From: Saccharum officinarum
Lineage: Eukaryota; Streptophyta; Magnoliopsida; Poales; Poaceae
Assembly (NCBI GenBank): GCA_020631735.1
Contig: CM036159.1
Coordinates: 14,423,511 to 14,487,510, forward strand
Reading direction: 5' to 3'
Length of the DNA: 64,000 bases
Numbering within the stretch: the first letter of the stretch is position 1; each line of letters begins with the position of its first letter. This document shows positions 34,543 through 46,800 of the stretch, in pieces. The notes beneath the pieces were generated by a model that ran no database searches, was not told the DNA's origin, and was given only the letters and a program-made list of their open reading frames with translations. The translations under genes and the position numbers were made by a program.

Positions 34543-36618
34543 GTCCGTCTTTCCCTTTTCTAGCACCACCACCCCTCCGGTACCGGACCCACCCTCCCTG
34601 TTTCCCACTGACTCGGTGGTCCAGCCATCTTTTTCGTGGTCCCCTGCAGGTACCTCTTCGCCGCGCGCCGGGCCGGCCTCCTGTCCCGGATCCCCAGCAG
34701 GTCCGTGCCCGTCGTCCTCGGGCGCGGCCCCGTCCTCTCCGGTTGGTGCAGACCCGGGGCCTTCGTCCCCCGCTGCTGCCCCGGGGGGGTCGTGTCGGTC
34801 GACGACGCCGGATCCCGTCCCGGCACCTGCCCCGGCACCTCCGTCGAGGTTCGCCGCGCCGGTACGAGTGTACCAGCGCAGGCCGCGGCCGCCGCCGCTC
34901 GCGCTCCCTTCTCCACCGGGGACACCGACACCACCGCCGCTGTCTCCGCCGGCTCGTGGTGCCCCGCCGGTCTACCACCCGCCGCTGCTGCACCGACACC
35001 CGCGGCATGTTCACCCGATGGTGACACGACACGCGGCCGGCACCCTACCGCCTCGTGCCCTCGAGGTTTCGACCGGCGATGCGGTGGCCTCTCCGGTACC
35101 CTTCTTCGTCCGCGACGCCCTGTTGGACCCTCACTGGCGCCGCGCGATGGAAGAGGAGTACGCCGCGCTACTCGCCAACCAGACGTGGGAGTTGGTGCCC
35201 CGGCCGCCAGGCTCCAACGTCGTCACCGGCAAGTGGATTTGGACCCACAAGCGCCGGGCCGACGGCTCTCTCGAGCGCTACAAGGCTCGCTGGGTCCTCC
35301 GGGGTTTCACTCAGCGCCCTGGCGTCGACTACGATGAGACTTTCAGCCCGGTGGTCAAGCCGGCCACCGTCCGTACCGTGCTATCGCTGGCACTTGCTCG
35401 GTCTTGGCCCGTCCACCAGCTGGACGTCAAGAACGCCTTCCTCCACGGCCTTCTTACCGAGACGGTGTACTGCAGTCAGCCGGCGGGGTTCGTCGACACC
35501 ACCCGTCCTGACATGGTCTGCCGGCTCAACAGGTCCCTCTACGGCCTCAAGCAGGCACCTCGGGCGTGGAACCACCGGTTCGCCGCCTTCTTGCTGACCC
35601 TGGGGTTCATGGAGGCCAAGTCTGATACGTCCCTGTTCGTCTACCACCATGGAGCCGACACTGCATACTTGCTGCTCTATGTTGATGACATTGTCCTCAC
35701 CGCCTCCAGCGAGCCACTTCTCCGCCGGATCATCATCGCTCTCCAGCAAGAGTTCGCGATGAAGGATCTGGGTGAGCTCCACCACTTCCTCGGTGTCACT
35801 GTTGAGCACCGTCCTGCCGGGCTCCTTCACCAGCGACAGTACACTCGGGACATTCTGGAGCGGGCTGGGATGACTGACTGCAACCCCTGCTCCACTCCGG
35901 TCGACACTCAGGGCAAGCTGTCTGAGGCTGAGGGGCCACCGGTGGCCGATCCCACTGCGTACAGGAGTCTCGCCGGGGCCCTTCAGTACCTCACCTTCAC
36001 CCGGCCGGACATCACCTATGCAGTTCAGCAGGTCTGCCTCCACATGCATGATCCCCGGGAGCCTCACCTCTTGGCTCTCAAGCGCCTCCTCCGCTACCTC
36101 CGGGGCACACTCGACTACGGCCTCCTCCTCCAACGGCCTCCTCCACCGACCTCGTCGTCTACACCGACGCTGACTGGGCCGGGTGCCCGGATACTCGCCG
36201 CTCCACCTCCGGCTACGCCGTCTTCCTGGGCGGCAACCTGGTGTCTTGGTCGTCCAAGCGCCAGCCGGTGGTCTCCCGGTCCAGCGCCGAGGCGGAGTAC
36301 CGCGCCGTTGCTAACGGCGTGGCGGAGGCCGCCTGGCTCCGGCAGCTGCTGGCTGAGTTGCACACTCCACCCTCCCGGAGCACACTGATCTACTGCGACA
36401 ACGTCAGTGCGGTCTACCTCTCCACCAACCCCATCCAGCACCAGCGGACGAAGCATGTGGAGATCGACCTCCATTTTGTCCGTGATCGGGTGGCCATGGG
36501 CGAGGTGCGGGTTCTTCATGTTCCGACGACCTCCCAGTTCGCGGACATCTTCACCAAAGGCCTCCCGTCCTCGACCTTCGCCGAGTTTCGCTCCAGCCTC
36601 AACATCACCGGTGGCTAG
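34443..36618 (+). pseudogene. pol: Copia A reverse transcriptase and RNase H
   Basis: The frame after the second break starts in the integrase C-terminus ([20 protein letters not shown]). A Pro-rich linker follows, then [74 protein letters not shown] and the catalytic [11 protein letters not shown] 1-bp loss near 36140 (CCAACGGCCTCC against CCACCGAGCCTCC in Copia C) moves RNase H to another frame, open at 36241-36618. That part has [34 protein letters not shown] and the normal end [10 protein letters not shown]. Confidence 0.85.
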
Positions 36619-36697
36619 TTGCGTCTGTGGGGGGGTTGTGTGTTCTTTCTTGTTCAGCCTCGAACTCCGCTGCGCCGGTAGTTCAGACTGCGGGGGG

Positions 36698-36810
36698 TGT
36701 TGGAGTATGTGTTTAGGCCCATGTGGCTAAGGCCCATGTGGCCCATGTATGGGACCTATATAGCTACCCTTCTAGGGTTAGCCCTAATCAATGGAAATCA
36801 TTCCCTAACA
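36698..36810 (+). repeat. 3' LTR of Copia A
   Basis: Identical to the 5' LTR; preceded by GACTGCGGGGGG and followed by ATAAA. Confidence 0.95.
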
Positions 36811-36815
36811 ATAAA

Positions 36816-37886
36816 ACTTGTGGGAGGTTGACTGGAACAAATGTACTTGTGGGTGTTTTTTTCCTGAAAAACACACCAACTTGTCCTCTGGGGGAGAGGG
36901 GGCTTTTGTTACTTTCTTTCTAAGAATAGTCCAGTGTGAAAAGGTTTTATAATTGAGCAACAATCCTGCAATCTGATGAATTTTGAACCATAATGCTGTT
37001 CTCCTTTTGGATCAGATAGACACATCTTTGACGAAATTAAAGAAAAAAATCACTATATTGTCCTTAGACTTGTAGTGAATGACCACCCAGGTCCTTGAAC
37101 TTTCAATCAAGAAATTAAAGAATGAAAGTTCAATATGTTATCCTTAGACTTGTAGTGAATGATTACTCAATTTCTTAGACTTCAAAATTAACTACAGATC
37201 CCTGCAGTTGCAAATCATCTCTTACAAACTTGAACATGGAAATTATGTCAACTACGATGTTAAGCCTTATTATGCTAGTTTTCTGACAAGGAGTAGTAGT
37301 TCAGACGTCTCACAGCAGGAAGGTATAAATGAGTTGCTCATCAAGATAAATGAAGGCTTTGACGACCTTTATCAGGATTTTAAAGTTATTGAGGATCCCT
37401 TGTGCCACTCAGAGGTTGCATGTCACTAGTTACCCTGGTGTCAGAGTCAAATCCAATACTGCTGCTCAAGTGTACATCATTAACATCCTTTTCGTTAGGC
37501 AGGAACCGATCAGTTTCTAAGATATATCAAGCTTAGCTTTTTCTAGCAGTCAGCAGTCTATTACCGCAGAGTGCCCTCCTAAGTCATCGATAACCGCGTA
37601 CATCCCAGCTTCAGTTTTATCTTGAGAACATCAATAAAAAAAACAGGTTGAGATGTGACAGAAAGATTGCTGTATGTTATAACGATGACCAGCAGCCACA
37701 TATAAGGAGACCTATAATTTAAAAAAACATAAAGCGAGGCAAATAGAAAAGATTCAGGTAGCATTGTAAGTTTGGACAATTTAGAACTATGCAATTTCGT
37801 TACGCTAGTAATGAAATTCGGTTTAACCGTTGTCGAAAAAATTACCTGGATAATTTGCCCATGCATAATGAAGTCACATCTTTGAA
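36816..37886. other. 3' flank and probable 3' UTR of SMG1
   Basis: No gene recognised. An imperfect tandem duplication (period about 78 bp) lies at 37033-37166, sharing GAAATTAAAGAA and TCCTTAGACTTGTAGTGAAT. A plus-strand frame of 73 codons (37208-37429) has no recognisable features. Confidence 0.4.
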
Positions 37887-40800
37887 TCATATCCAAGGTG
37901 TCCATCCCTCGTACATATTGCATAAGTTGTCGATGTTTGTTGCTTGTTTAAGAAGATAATCAACTTGCTCAGAAATATTCAAGGACCTTGACAGAATAAC
38001 ATGAGATCAATAAAACAAGAAATGTAAATAAATAAAATTGACTGCTAAAATTCTTCCTCTTAATTGCCCACCTGGTACCATCTATATCCTGTCCATGTAA
38101 CTTATGCTCCACTTGCTTCAGGATGGACAGAGCAAAAGGATTTTTACCTGTTGCCATCAATGAGAACAAGCAAATGCTAGCTGTAATTTTGTTTCAGCTT
38201 CAGAATGCTTAAGGCATTTACTTGATTAGAAGCTAAGAAGTTCTCAGACACAAAAAAGATTATGAAAATACAAAGGTATGATTATTTACAATATTCAATC
38301 TCCCATAGCAAATAACTAACATGAGAGAAAATTACTCACCTTTTTGCATTAATCTTTCTTATATAAACCAAAATTAGATAGCATACTTAGTATAAGGTTG
38401 ATGAAGTTAAAGATGTCTAATGTCTTATTATTTTTTTACAGTATATGCAATTTTAGTTGCTTCTCAGATGAAAATTATTCGGTGTCAACATAGTGATGAC
38501 TGTACATTTACAAACAGATTAAAACAATAATGATCTGATAATTTTAAGTGTTGAGATACACATACATTTCTTATATTAGTTTCAGAGCAGCATAGTTTCT
38601 GTCAGACAAAACAATTCAGTAAAACTCAGATACAGGCCATCAACCCTTTTATTTTTGTCTTACCTCTGGTCACTCGAGTGGTCGAGTCTCCATAGGATTT
38701 AGGATCGCTGTTGTCACATTCTTGTCCTCTAACTTGTTTGAAGGCTGCTGCACTGTTATCCGCACTTTCAATTCTTCCCTCCACCAAATCGGTTTCAACC
38801 TCCTGATTGTTGCTGCTGTCTTTTGTTTCCTGGTCAGTAGCACCAGGACCTTCTATTTCAGCCCCATCATCCATAAGAGCATCTATTTTCTCTAAGTTGT
38901 CATAAGAACTAATCTGGGTCAACCCTGTGGTACATCCAGAACTGCTAGTATATGAGTGCTCTGGAGGTGAAATCCAACATCCATCTTGCAAGGAAACGTC
39001 GGTATTCATTTCTTTATCTGAAGAGCCACAATCCATGCCACCAGGAGATGCTCTATCCTTCTCAGTTGATGGATCACTTTGCAAAAGATCGGGATGTGTT
39101 GAGAGCATATCCTGGGATCTCACAGATTCCCTTTCTCCTGGAACTTCTAGAGCCTGTGAATAAGAAAAAAAGATGAGTGAGATAATTGAGACCTAGACAA
39201 ATGTAGCAAAAAGAAAGGGTTAGTGTTAAACTTATGTATGTAAACCAAAATACATCTATATTCCTTGTAAAAAATAGCAATCAAAACTGACTAAACAGAT
39301 AAAGCAGAAATGTCTGTACGTCACATGAGTATTTAGAAATTCAGATTCACATACATTGACCAGGAAGTTCTGTTGGAGTATATGTCTGTGGCCTATGTGG
39401 CTAGGCCCATGAGGCCCATGTATGCTACCCTATATAGCTACCCTTCTAGGGTTAGCCTAATCAATCAAGTCCATTCATTCCAACATGGTATCAAGAGCCT
39501 AACTTTCCGCCCCTTCTCCCTCCCTCCTCCAGCCGCCAGGCAGCCAGGCGCCGCTGCCCTTCTCCCTGGCCAGCCATGGCTGACCCTCCCCCTCCCTCCT
39601 CCTTCCTCCACTTCCCCCCCCCCTCTCCCACCCCACCTCCTGGGCCCGGATTGCTGCATCTCCTCCTGTGCCGCGCCCTGCAGCCGCTGGATCCCCTGCT
39701 GCCGCCGCCGCCCTTCCTGGCGCCGCCGGCCATGGGCCGCCCTCCCTAGCGCCGCCGGCCACGGGGTCGCCCTCCCTGCCGCCGCGGGCGCCCTTCTGGA
39801 GCCGCCTGCCGCAGGCGCGCCTCTCCCCTGGACGCGGCCAGCCGCCCCTCTCCTCCCTGCCACGGGCTCCCCCCAGGCGCGGCTTCCCCTGGCGCCTCTC
39901 TTCTCCCTCCTGGTGCGGTTCTCACTGCTGTGCCCGGCGCCTCCGTCCCTGCTGTGCCCGGCGCGGCCGCCCCTCCTCCCCCTGGTGCCGCTCCTGCTGG
40001 GGCTGGTGCGGGTGAACTTGGGGAGGGGGTGGCCGTCCTACCCCTACCCATGGATGCGGCACCACTGGCGTCTGGTGCTCGCCCCACGCCACCTGCAGTT
40101 CGGCCGCCGCCCCCGGCCACTGATGTTGTGCCTGCTGCAGCTCTGGGTGGGGTGGTCGGCCTTCCCTCTACTGGCACGCCGGACTCCGTCCTCGCCGCCG
40201 CTCTCGTGGCAGCCCGGGCTGCCGCTGCGGAGGGGCAGGCTCGTGTCCACGCGGTCGCCCTCGTCTGGGAACGTGAGCGCGACGCGGCCGACGCCCTGGC
40301 CCGCCAGATCGCCGAGGCGGAGCAGCTCCTCGCATCTCCCGCCTCGCCGGGTGCTGGGGCCTCCTCCGCCTCGGCGCGCGGCGGTGGGGGGGGCCGTGGC
40401 GGCCGCCGTCGTCGCGGACGCGGACATGGTGGGGGTCCTGGCTTCCACGACCCGTGGTTGGGGCACCTCTGTCCGTGGCCCTTCCAGGCTCCCGGTGGTG
40501 CGCCTCGCCCGCCGGCCACCGCCATGCTTGCTGCTGCTTCTCCAGGTTTTCACCCAGCCGCATTCCCGTGGGCTACACCTTCCAGTGCCTCGCCCGCGTC
40601 GGCCGGTTGGGACTCGGCGGCCTTGGCACACTCCTTCAGCACTATGGGCCCGACAACTCCTGTCGGCCCACAGTGGGTCGCCGATTCGGGTGCCACCTAC
40701 CACACCACTTCCGACCCCAGCATCCTCTTCAGTTCACCCTCCATCTTCCTCTCACCCTTCGTCCATCATGGTCGCAAATGGGTCATGCCTTCCTGTCACG

Positions 40801-43800
40801 TCCGTGGGTGCCGCCGGCGCTCATGGCTCCTTTCGTCTTCCTGATGTTCTTGTGGCACCTTCTATGGTTCACAACCTTCTTTCTATTCGTCGGTTTACAG
40901 CTGACAATTCCTGTTCCGTGGAGTTTGACTCTACCGGTCTCACTGTCAAGGATTTGGCTTCCCGGCGTCCTCTGCTTCGGTGTGACAGCACGGGGCCCCT
41001 TTACACCCTTCGCTTCCCGGCGTCTCCTTCGTCTTCTTCGCCGACCCCTTTGTCAGCTGCTTTCGCCACCTCTTCTTCCTCCACCACTTGGCACCAACGC
41101 CTCGGCCATCCTGGTCGTGATGCCCTGATGCGGCTCAGTCGCAGTTCCGACATTCGGTGTCCTCGGACTCCCGGTGAGCATTTGTGTCATGCGTGTCAGC
41201 TGGGCCGTCATGTCCGTCTTCCTTTTCATAGTTCTTCCCAGGCGGCTCACATCTTTGATCTTATACATTGCGACCTCTGGACTTCTCCTGTCATCAGCAT
41301 TTCCGGCTACAAGTTCTATCTTGTGCTGCTTGATGATTTCTCTCATTACTCCTGGACTTTTCCTCTTCGTGCAAAGTCTGAAGCTTTCCCCGCCATTCTC
41401 CACTTCTTCGCGTGGGTGTCCACACAGTTCGGCCTCACCATCAAGGCCGTCCAGTGCGACAATGGTCGTGAGTTCGATAACTCCGCCTCCCGTGCCTTCT
41501 TTCTCTCTCACGGTGTCCAGTTGCGCATGTCTTGCCCGTACACCTCCTCCCAGAACGGCAAGGCTGAGCGCATGATTCGCACCACCACCGAGACCATGCG
41601 CACCCTCTTGCTTCAGGCGTCACTCCCTGCGCGCTTCTGGGCTGAGAGCTTGCACACCTCCACCTATCTCCTTAACCGCCTTCCTTCCGCTGCCTGCCCA
41701 GCTCCCACGCCACACCACGCCCTTTTCGGTACCCCTCCTCGGTACGACCACCTTCGCGTCTTCGGGTGTGCGTGTTACCCTAACACCACAGCTACCGCTC
41801 CCCACAAGCTGGCACCTCGTTCGACTCTCTGTGTCTTCCTCAGGTACTCCCCGGATCACAAGGGGTACCGGTGCTATGATCTTACCTCTCGTCAGGTCCT
41901 CATCTCTCGCCATGTGGTGTTTGATGAGTCTGTCTTCCCCTTCTCCTCCACCCCCACTCCCACGTCCACCCCGGATCTTGACCTCTTCTCCTTGTTTCCC
42001 ACTGACGCGGTGGTCGAGCCACCTTTTCGGTTGTCTATCACAGGTACTGCTCCACCGTGCCCTTCGCCGGGGTCGTGCCCTCGCTCGCCGGGCCTAGCGG
42101 GATCCCCTCACGGGCCGGCCACCGTCACTACGCCTGACGCAGGTCCCGGGCCGTCGCCCCTGGCACCGCCTGCGCGCTTGGCTCAGCCGACGCTCGTCTA
42201 CCAGCGCCGTGCACCTCCCGGGTCGGCCCCCGTTACTACGCCTGACGCGGGGCCCGGGCCGTCGACTCCGGCACCACCTGCGCGCTTCGCCCAGCCGGTG
42301 CTCGTCTACCAGCGACGTGCACGACCGGAGCCGCCGCCTACGTCTCCACCGGTGGCTCCTTCGTCGGGGTGCCCTCTACCACCGACTGCTTCTTCTCCGC
42401 CGGCGACACCGACACCGCCGCCGAGATCCCCGGATGCCCGTGTCACGACGCCGGTGTACCACCCCCCGCTGCTTCACCGACACCCGCGTCATGTTCACCC
42501 GATGGTGACGCGACACGCGGCGGGGACCCTGCAGCCCCGGGCTCTTGCGGCGATGCCCGGTGACTCGCAGGTCTCTCCGGTACCCTCTTCCGTCCGCGAG
42601 ACCTTGCTGGACCCTCACTGGCGCCGCCGATGGAAGAAGAGTATGCGGCTCTCCTCGCCAACCGGACCTAGGATCTGGTGCCACGTCCCCCAGGCTCCAA
42701 CGTCGTCACCGGCAAGTGGATCTGGACACATAAGCGCCGGGCGGATGGCACTCTCGAGAGGTACAAGGCTCGTTGGGTTCTCCGGGGTTTCACTCAGCGG
42801 CCTGGTGTTGACTACGATGAGACTTTCAGTCCAGTGAAGCCGGCTACAGTCCGCACGATGCTCTCCCTCGCACTCACTCGGTCTTGGCCCGTGCATCAGC
42901 TGGATGTCAAGAATGCCTTCCTGCATGGTCTTCTCACTGAGACAGTTTACTGCAGTTAGCCGGCCGGGTTTGTTGACTCCTCAAGTCCTGACATGGTCTG
43001 CAGGCTCAACAGATCTCTCTACGGCCTCAAGCAGGCGCCCCGGGCATGGAACCATCGCTTTGCTGCCTTTCTGCGATCACTGGGGTTTGTGGAGGCCAAG
43101 TCCGATACGTCACTGTTCATCTTCCACCATGGAGCTGAGACTGCGTATCTACTGCTCTATGTTGATGACATTGTCCTCACCGCCTCCAGTGAGTCACTCC
43201 TTCGCCGCATCATCACCTCTCTTCAGCGGGAATTTGCTATGAAGGATTTGGGTGTGCTCCATCACTTCCTTGGGGTCACTGTTGCGCCTCATCCTGCTGG
43301 ACTCCTTCACCAGCGGCAGTACACTCTTGACATCCTTGAGCGAGCGGGGATGACAGACTGCAAACCCTGCTCCACTCCAGTTGACACGCAGGGTAAGCTG
43401 TCTGAGGCTGTGGGGCACCCGGTGTCTGATCCCACCGCGTACCGGAGTCTTGCTGGTGCTCTCCAGTACCTCACCTTCACTTGACCGGACATCACTTATG
43501 CGGTTCAGCAGTTGTGCCTTCATATGCATGATCCGCGGGAGCCCCACCTCACTGCCCTCAAGCGTCTCCTCCGCTACCTCCGCGGCACTGTGGGCTACGG
43601 CCTGCTCCTTCACCGGCGGTCCTCCTCCACTGAGATGGTTGTCTACACTGACGCTAACTGGGCCGGATGTCCGGACACTCGGCGCTCCACCTCCGGCTAC
43701 GCTGTCTTCTTAGGCGGCAACCTGGTGTCCTGGTCGTCCAAGCGTCAGCAGGTGGCCTCCCGCTCCAGCGCCGAGGCGGAGTACCGCGCCGTGGCCAATG

Positions 43801-46800
43801 GCGTGGCCAAGGCTTCTTGGCTCCGACAGCTCCTGGCCGAGCTCCATAACCCTCTTCTCCGGAGCACGCTTGTCTACTGCGACAACGTCAGTGCAGTCTA
43901 CCTCTCCACCAACCCCGTGCAGCACCAGCGGACCAAGCATGTGGAAATTGACCTTCACTTCGTCCGTGATCGGGTGGCCATCGGTGAGGTGCGAGTCCTA
44001 CATGTACCTACGACGTCCCAGTTCGCCGACATCTTCACCAAGGGCCTCCCGTCGTCGACCTTCACCGCCTTTCGCTCCAGCCTCAACATCACCAGTGGCT
44101 AGTTGAGTCTGTGGGGGGGCTCGTGTGTATTTTCTTTTCCTGGTGTACAGTCTGACTCCGCTGCGTCGGTAGCTCAGACTGCGGGGGGTGTTGGAGTATA
44201 TGTCTGTGGCCCATGTGGCTAGGCCCATGAGGCCCATGTATGCTACCCTATATAGCTACCCTTCTAGGGTTAGCCTAATCAATCAAGTCCATTCATTCCA
44301 ACAAGTTCAAACATGGTCATGATTCTGCTACTACACTACTGCACCTGAAGCTTTGCAAAATGTTCACCTCTTTTATCATTTTATGACTTAAATTTCAAAC
44401 TGTGGTTGCAAATGATTAACATGCTCTCAGCATATAACATTTCTTAGCTAAGTACCTTGTGAAGATTCCCAGCATGAAGACTTGAAATGTGTCCAAGCTT
44501 CATTACCATGGAATGCAGTTCCTTTGCATTCTCAGTGAGTGGACCCACCAGAGGTTCCATAGTTTTGCAAGCTTCCCTAACTTTAATGTTATAAGATTGG
44601 TATAATGCCTTTCCGTGAATAAGAGGCATACTAGCATTGTTCTTCTCTCTTTCCTTTGAAATCGCTTCAGACATAACAGTTACATCAGCACATAGACAGG
44701 CTTCAAGTGGAAATAGAACTGTATTTGCCTGTTTGAGAACAAAACATAAGCTTTTCTTCAGATTAAAAAAAAGCAATACCATGTTCTACCAAAAACAATA
44801 TTAATGATAAGTATTTATATGTTACAGGAATATTGCTTAGCATATTCCAATAATGTTACATCAAAACCATGTCGATATTAAAATTTTAATATACTGAAAT
44901 CTAAAAATGCATGCACATGAAAAAAAGGTAAATGTATTGATCTTGGGGAACGAAATTTAATGAACAAAGAGAAGCAGTGACAAGCCTTGGAAAGATTGGT
45001 CATAAGGGAACTGTGCACTGCAGCGGCTTCCTTCCCCAGAGTGTACACATCATGCAACCCATCTGCTATAGCTAAAACCTGCAAATAATTCGCCAGGAAA
45101 TCAGGAACAAGAAATAACTGATTCAACCACATTGTCAAGAACAACTAAAAAGAGAGTGTGACTACATAAAACAGACCACCAGATATGAAACTTCTAGTTC
45201 ATCATAGTTGAAGAGTTAAAATTCATCATAGAAGTGCATATACGATTCAGCAATAGCAAACATCGAGCTAAATAATAATAATTTCTCAATTCAAGGTCAA
45301 TGTAGTTACAAACCATTTGCGACTTCCACAGCCCAATTCACACAATTGTCTTGACTAACTCTTATGCAATCATAAAACTCAAAACAAAAAGTTCCATCAA
45401 GATGATATTTGTTTATGTACCTCCTCGAGCAAGGAACCACATTCAGAAGTCAAAGCAGTGCGATCCTGTGATACATGTTTGAATCCAGATAGCAATGCAC
45501 TTGCTTCACAAGCATGCTCATACATAGCAACAAGAGCATCCTGCAGATTAGCTGGCAAAAGATACCAATCTATTATACAATGATAAATACAGGGAATATA
45601 TCTTACAAGTTCCCACATTGGATGATAAAAAGAAACAAAGCAACAACTTCATAAGTAGGAGTGGCATACCTAAAGCAGAATTTGCTTTCACAGAGACTAC
45701 TGAAACCTGGTTGTTTGCTGAAAACAAGCCTTTTCCAGCAGCTTCCAGGCTGAGCTGGCCAAGTTTCCATTCTTGTTCTGCACCTGTTTGTAACATAAGT
45801 AAACTATTATGGAACAGGAGAAACTTATGTAGCATAACAAGAGAAACCATAATGGAAGAAGTGTGCAAAACTTTCAGATTCTGGCGATGCCCATATATTT
45901 TGTTTAGTGGCAGTTGTGTAGCTGAGTACTATAGAGCATAAATAAAAAAAGTCACAAAAATAAACACAAGTTATGGTACAAACAAGCAACCAGCCAACCA
46001 CAGCCTATACACTAGCACATCAGCACAATAACACCACAAACCACAAGAAACCAACAGGCTATCTTCAGCGGATGCAGCTTTTTAGAGAAAGACTAAACTA
46101 TCCATCTTGATTAATTGAGTGGGGCACAACAATCTCCACAGAAATTTGGATATACCCATGCGCACATGGACAGCATCGAGCATAACTTTAATGGTAATAT
46201 GAAAGGATGAATAGTCAACTTACATGTAAAAGAATGATATGCTGCATCTAGACGTGCCAGGAGATTCAAGAAAGTTTGCTGCCAGGCCCTGCCTTTGTCC
46301 GTAGATTGTTCAGAAGCTTTATCCTCAGGAACGAAGTAAAGTCCATCTCTGGATGCTTCAAACTCTAAAACAGAGGTGCAAAGTTGAACAAGATCAGATG
46401 CCTCTTTTTGAACCACTCGAAGCAATTTCCTTCTTTTTAATAGATGACCATGAAATTCAGGGGGAATTCCTGAACCCTTTGCCGTTGAACCACCTGCACT
46501 GGAAGTATTTGGTCCAGCACAGGCCCATCCCATTGCTCTCTCAAGTTGTCCTTCAGCCGAAACAGAAATGCTTTCACAAGCTTGCAGGAATTCAATTGAC
46601 CTTGTTACTAATGAGACTGAAGATTGGATCTTATCTAACAAGTTGCTTCTGCTCAAACTTAAAATCAAAGAGATGAACTTATCATCACTAAGAATATTTT
46701 GTGACAAAAACTTTGCCTTCTGTGCATGAGGCGATGAAATATCATGTAGCCATTCAACCTGAACTATTTCCAAAATGATTTTGCGCAGAGCCTCAGTGAG

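Larger units (their letters stand above)
31261..36810 (+). mobile_element. Short-LTR Copia element A (Ale/Retrofit-like), 5,550 bp
   Basis: The LTRs are only 113 bp (31261-31373 and 36698-36810), begin TGTTGGAGTATGTG, end CCCTAACA and are identical. They are flanked by ATAAA (31256-31260 and 36811-36815). The primer binding site TGGTATCAGCAGCC follows at once. The polypurine tract is ACTGCGGGGGG before the 3' LTR. The order gag, protease, integrase, RT, RNase H is Copia. The very short LTRs and RT style ([27 protein letters not shown]) suggest the Ale/Retrofit lineage (tentative). Identical LTRs mean recent insertion, though 113 bp gives little resolution. It lies between SHM1 and SMG1. Confidence 0.95.
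39371..44303 (+). mobile_element. Short-LTR Copia element B, gag-deleted (4,933 bp), in an SMG1 intron
   Basis: LTRs of 115 bp (39371-39485 and 44189-44303) begin TGTTGGAGTATATG and end TTCCAACA. They differ at one base by my count. The target duplication is AGTTC (39366-39370 and 44304-44308). The primer binding site is TGGTATCAAGAGCC. It lies antisense to SMG1 in the intron 39154-44455, which would be about 364 bp without it. It is a relative of Copia A and C, but the capsid core of gag is missing. Pol has stops at 42669, 42957 and 43482 and frameshifts near 40735 and 42628. It is therefore not autonomous. Confidence 0.95.

Noticed and set aside
37208..37429. Plus-strand frame of 73 codons downstream of SMG1
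   Set aside because: No homology recognised and it overlaps the probable 3' flank of SMG1. Short and without regulatory support.
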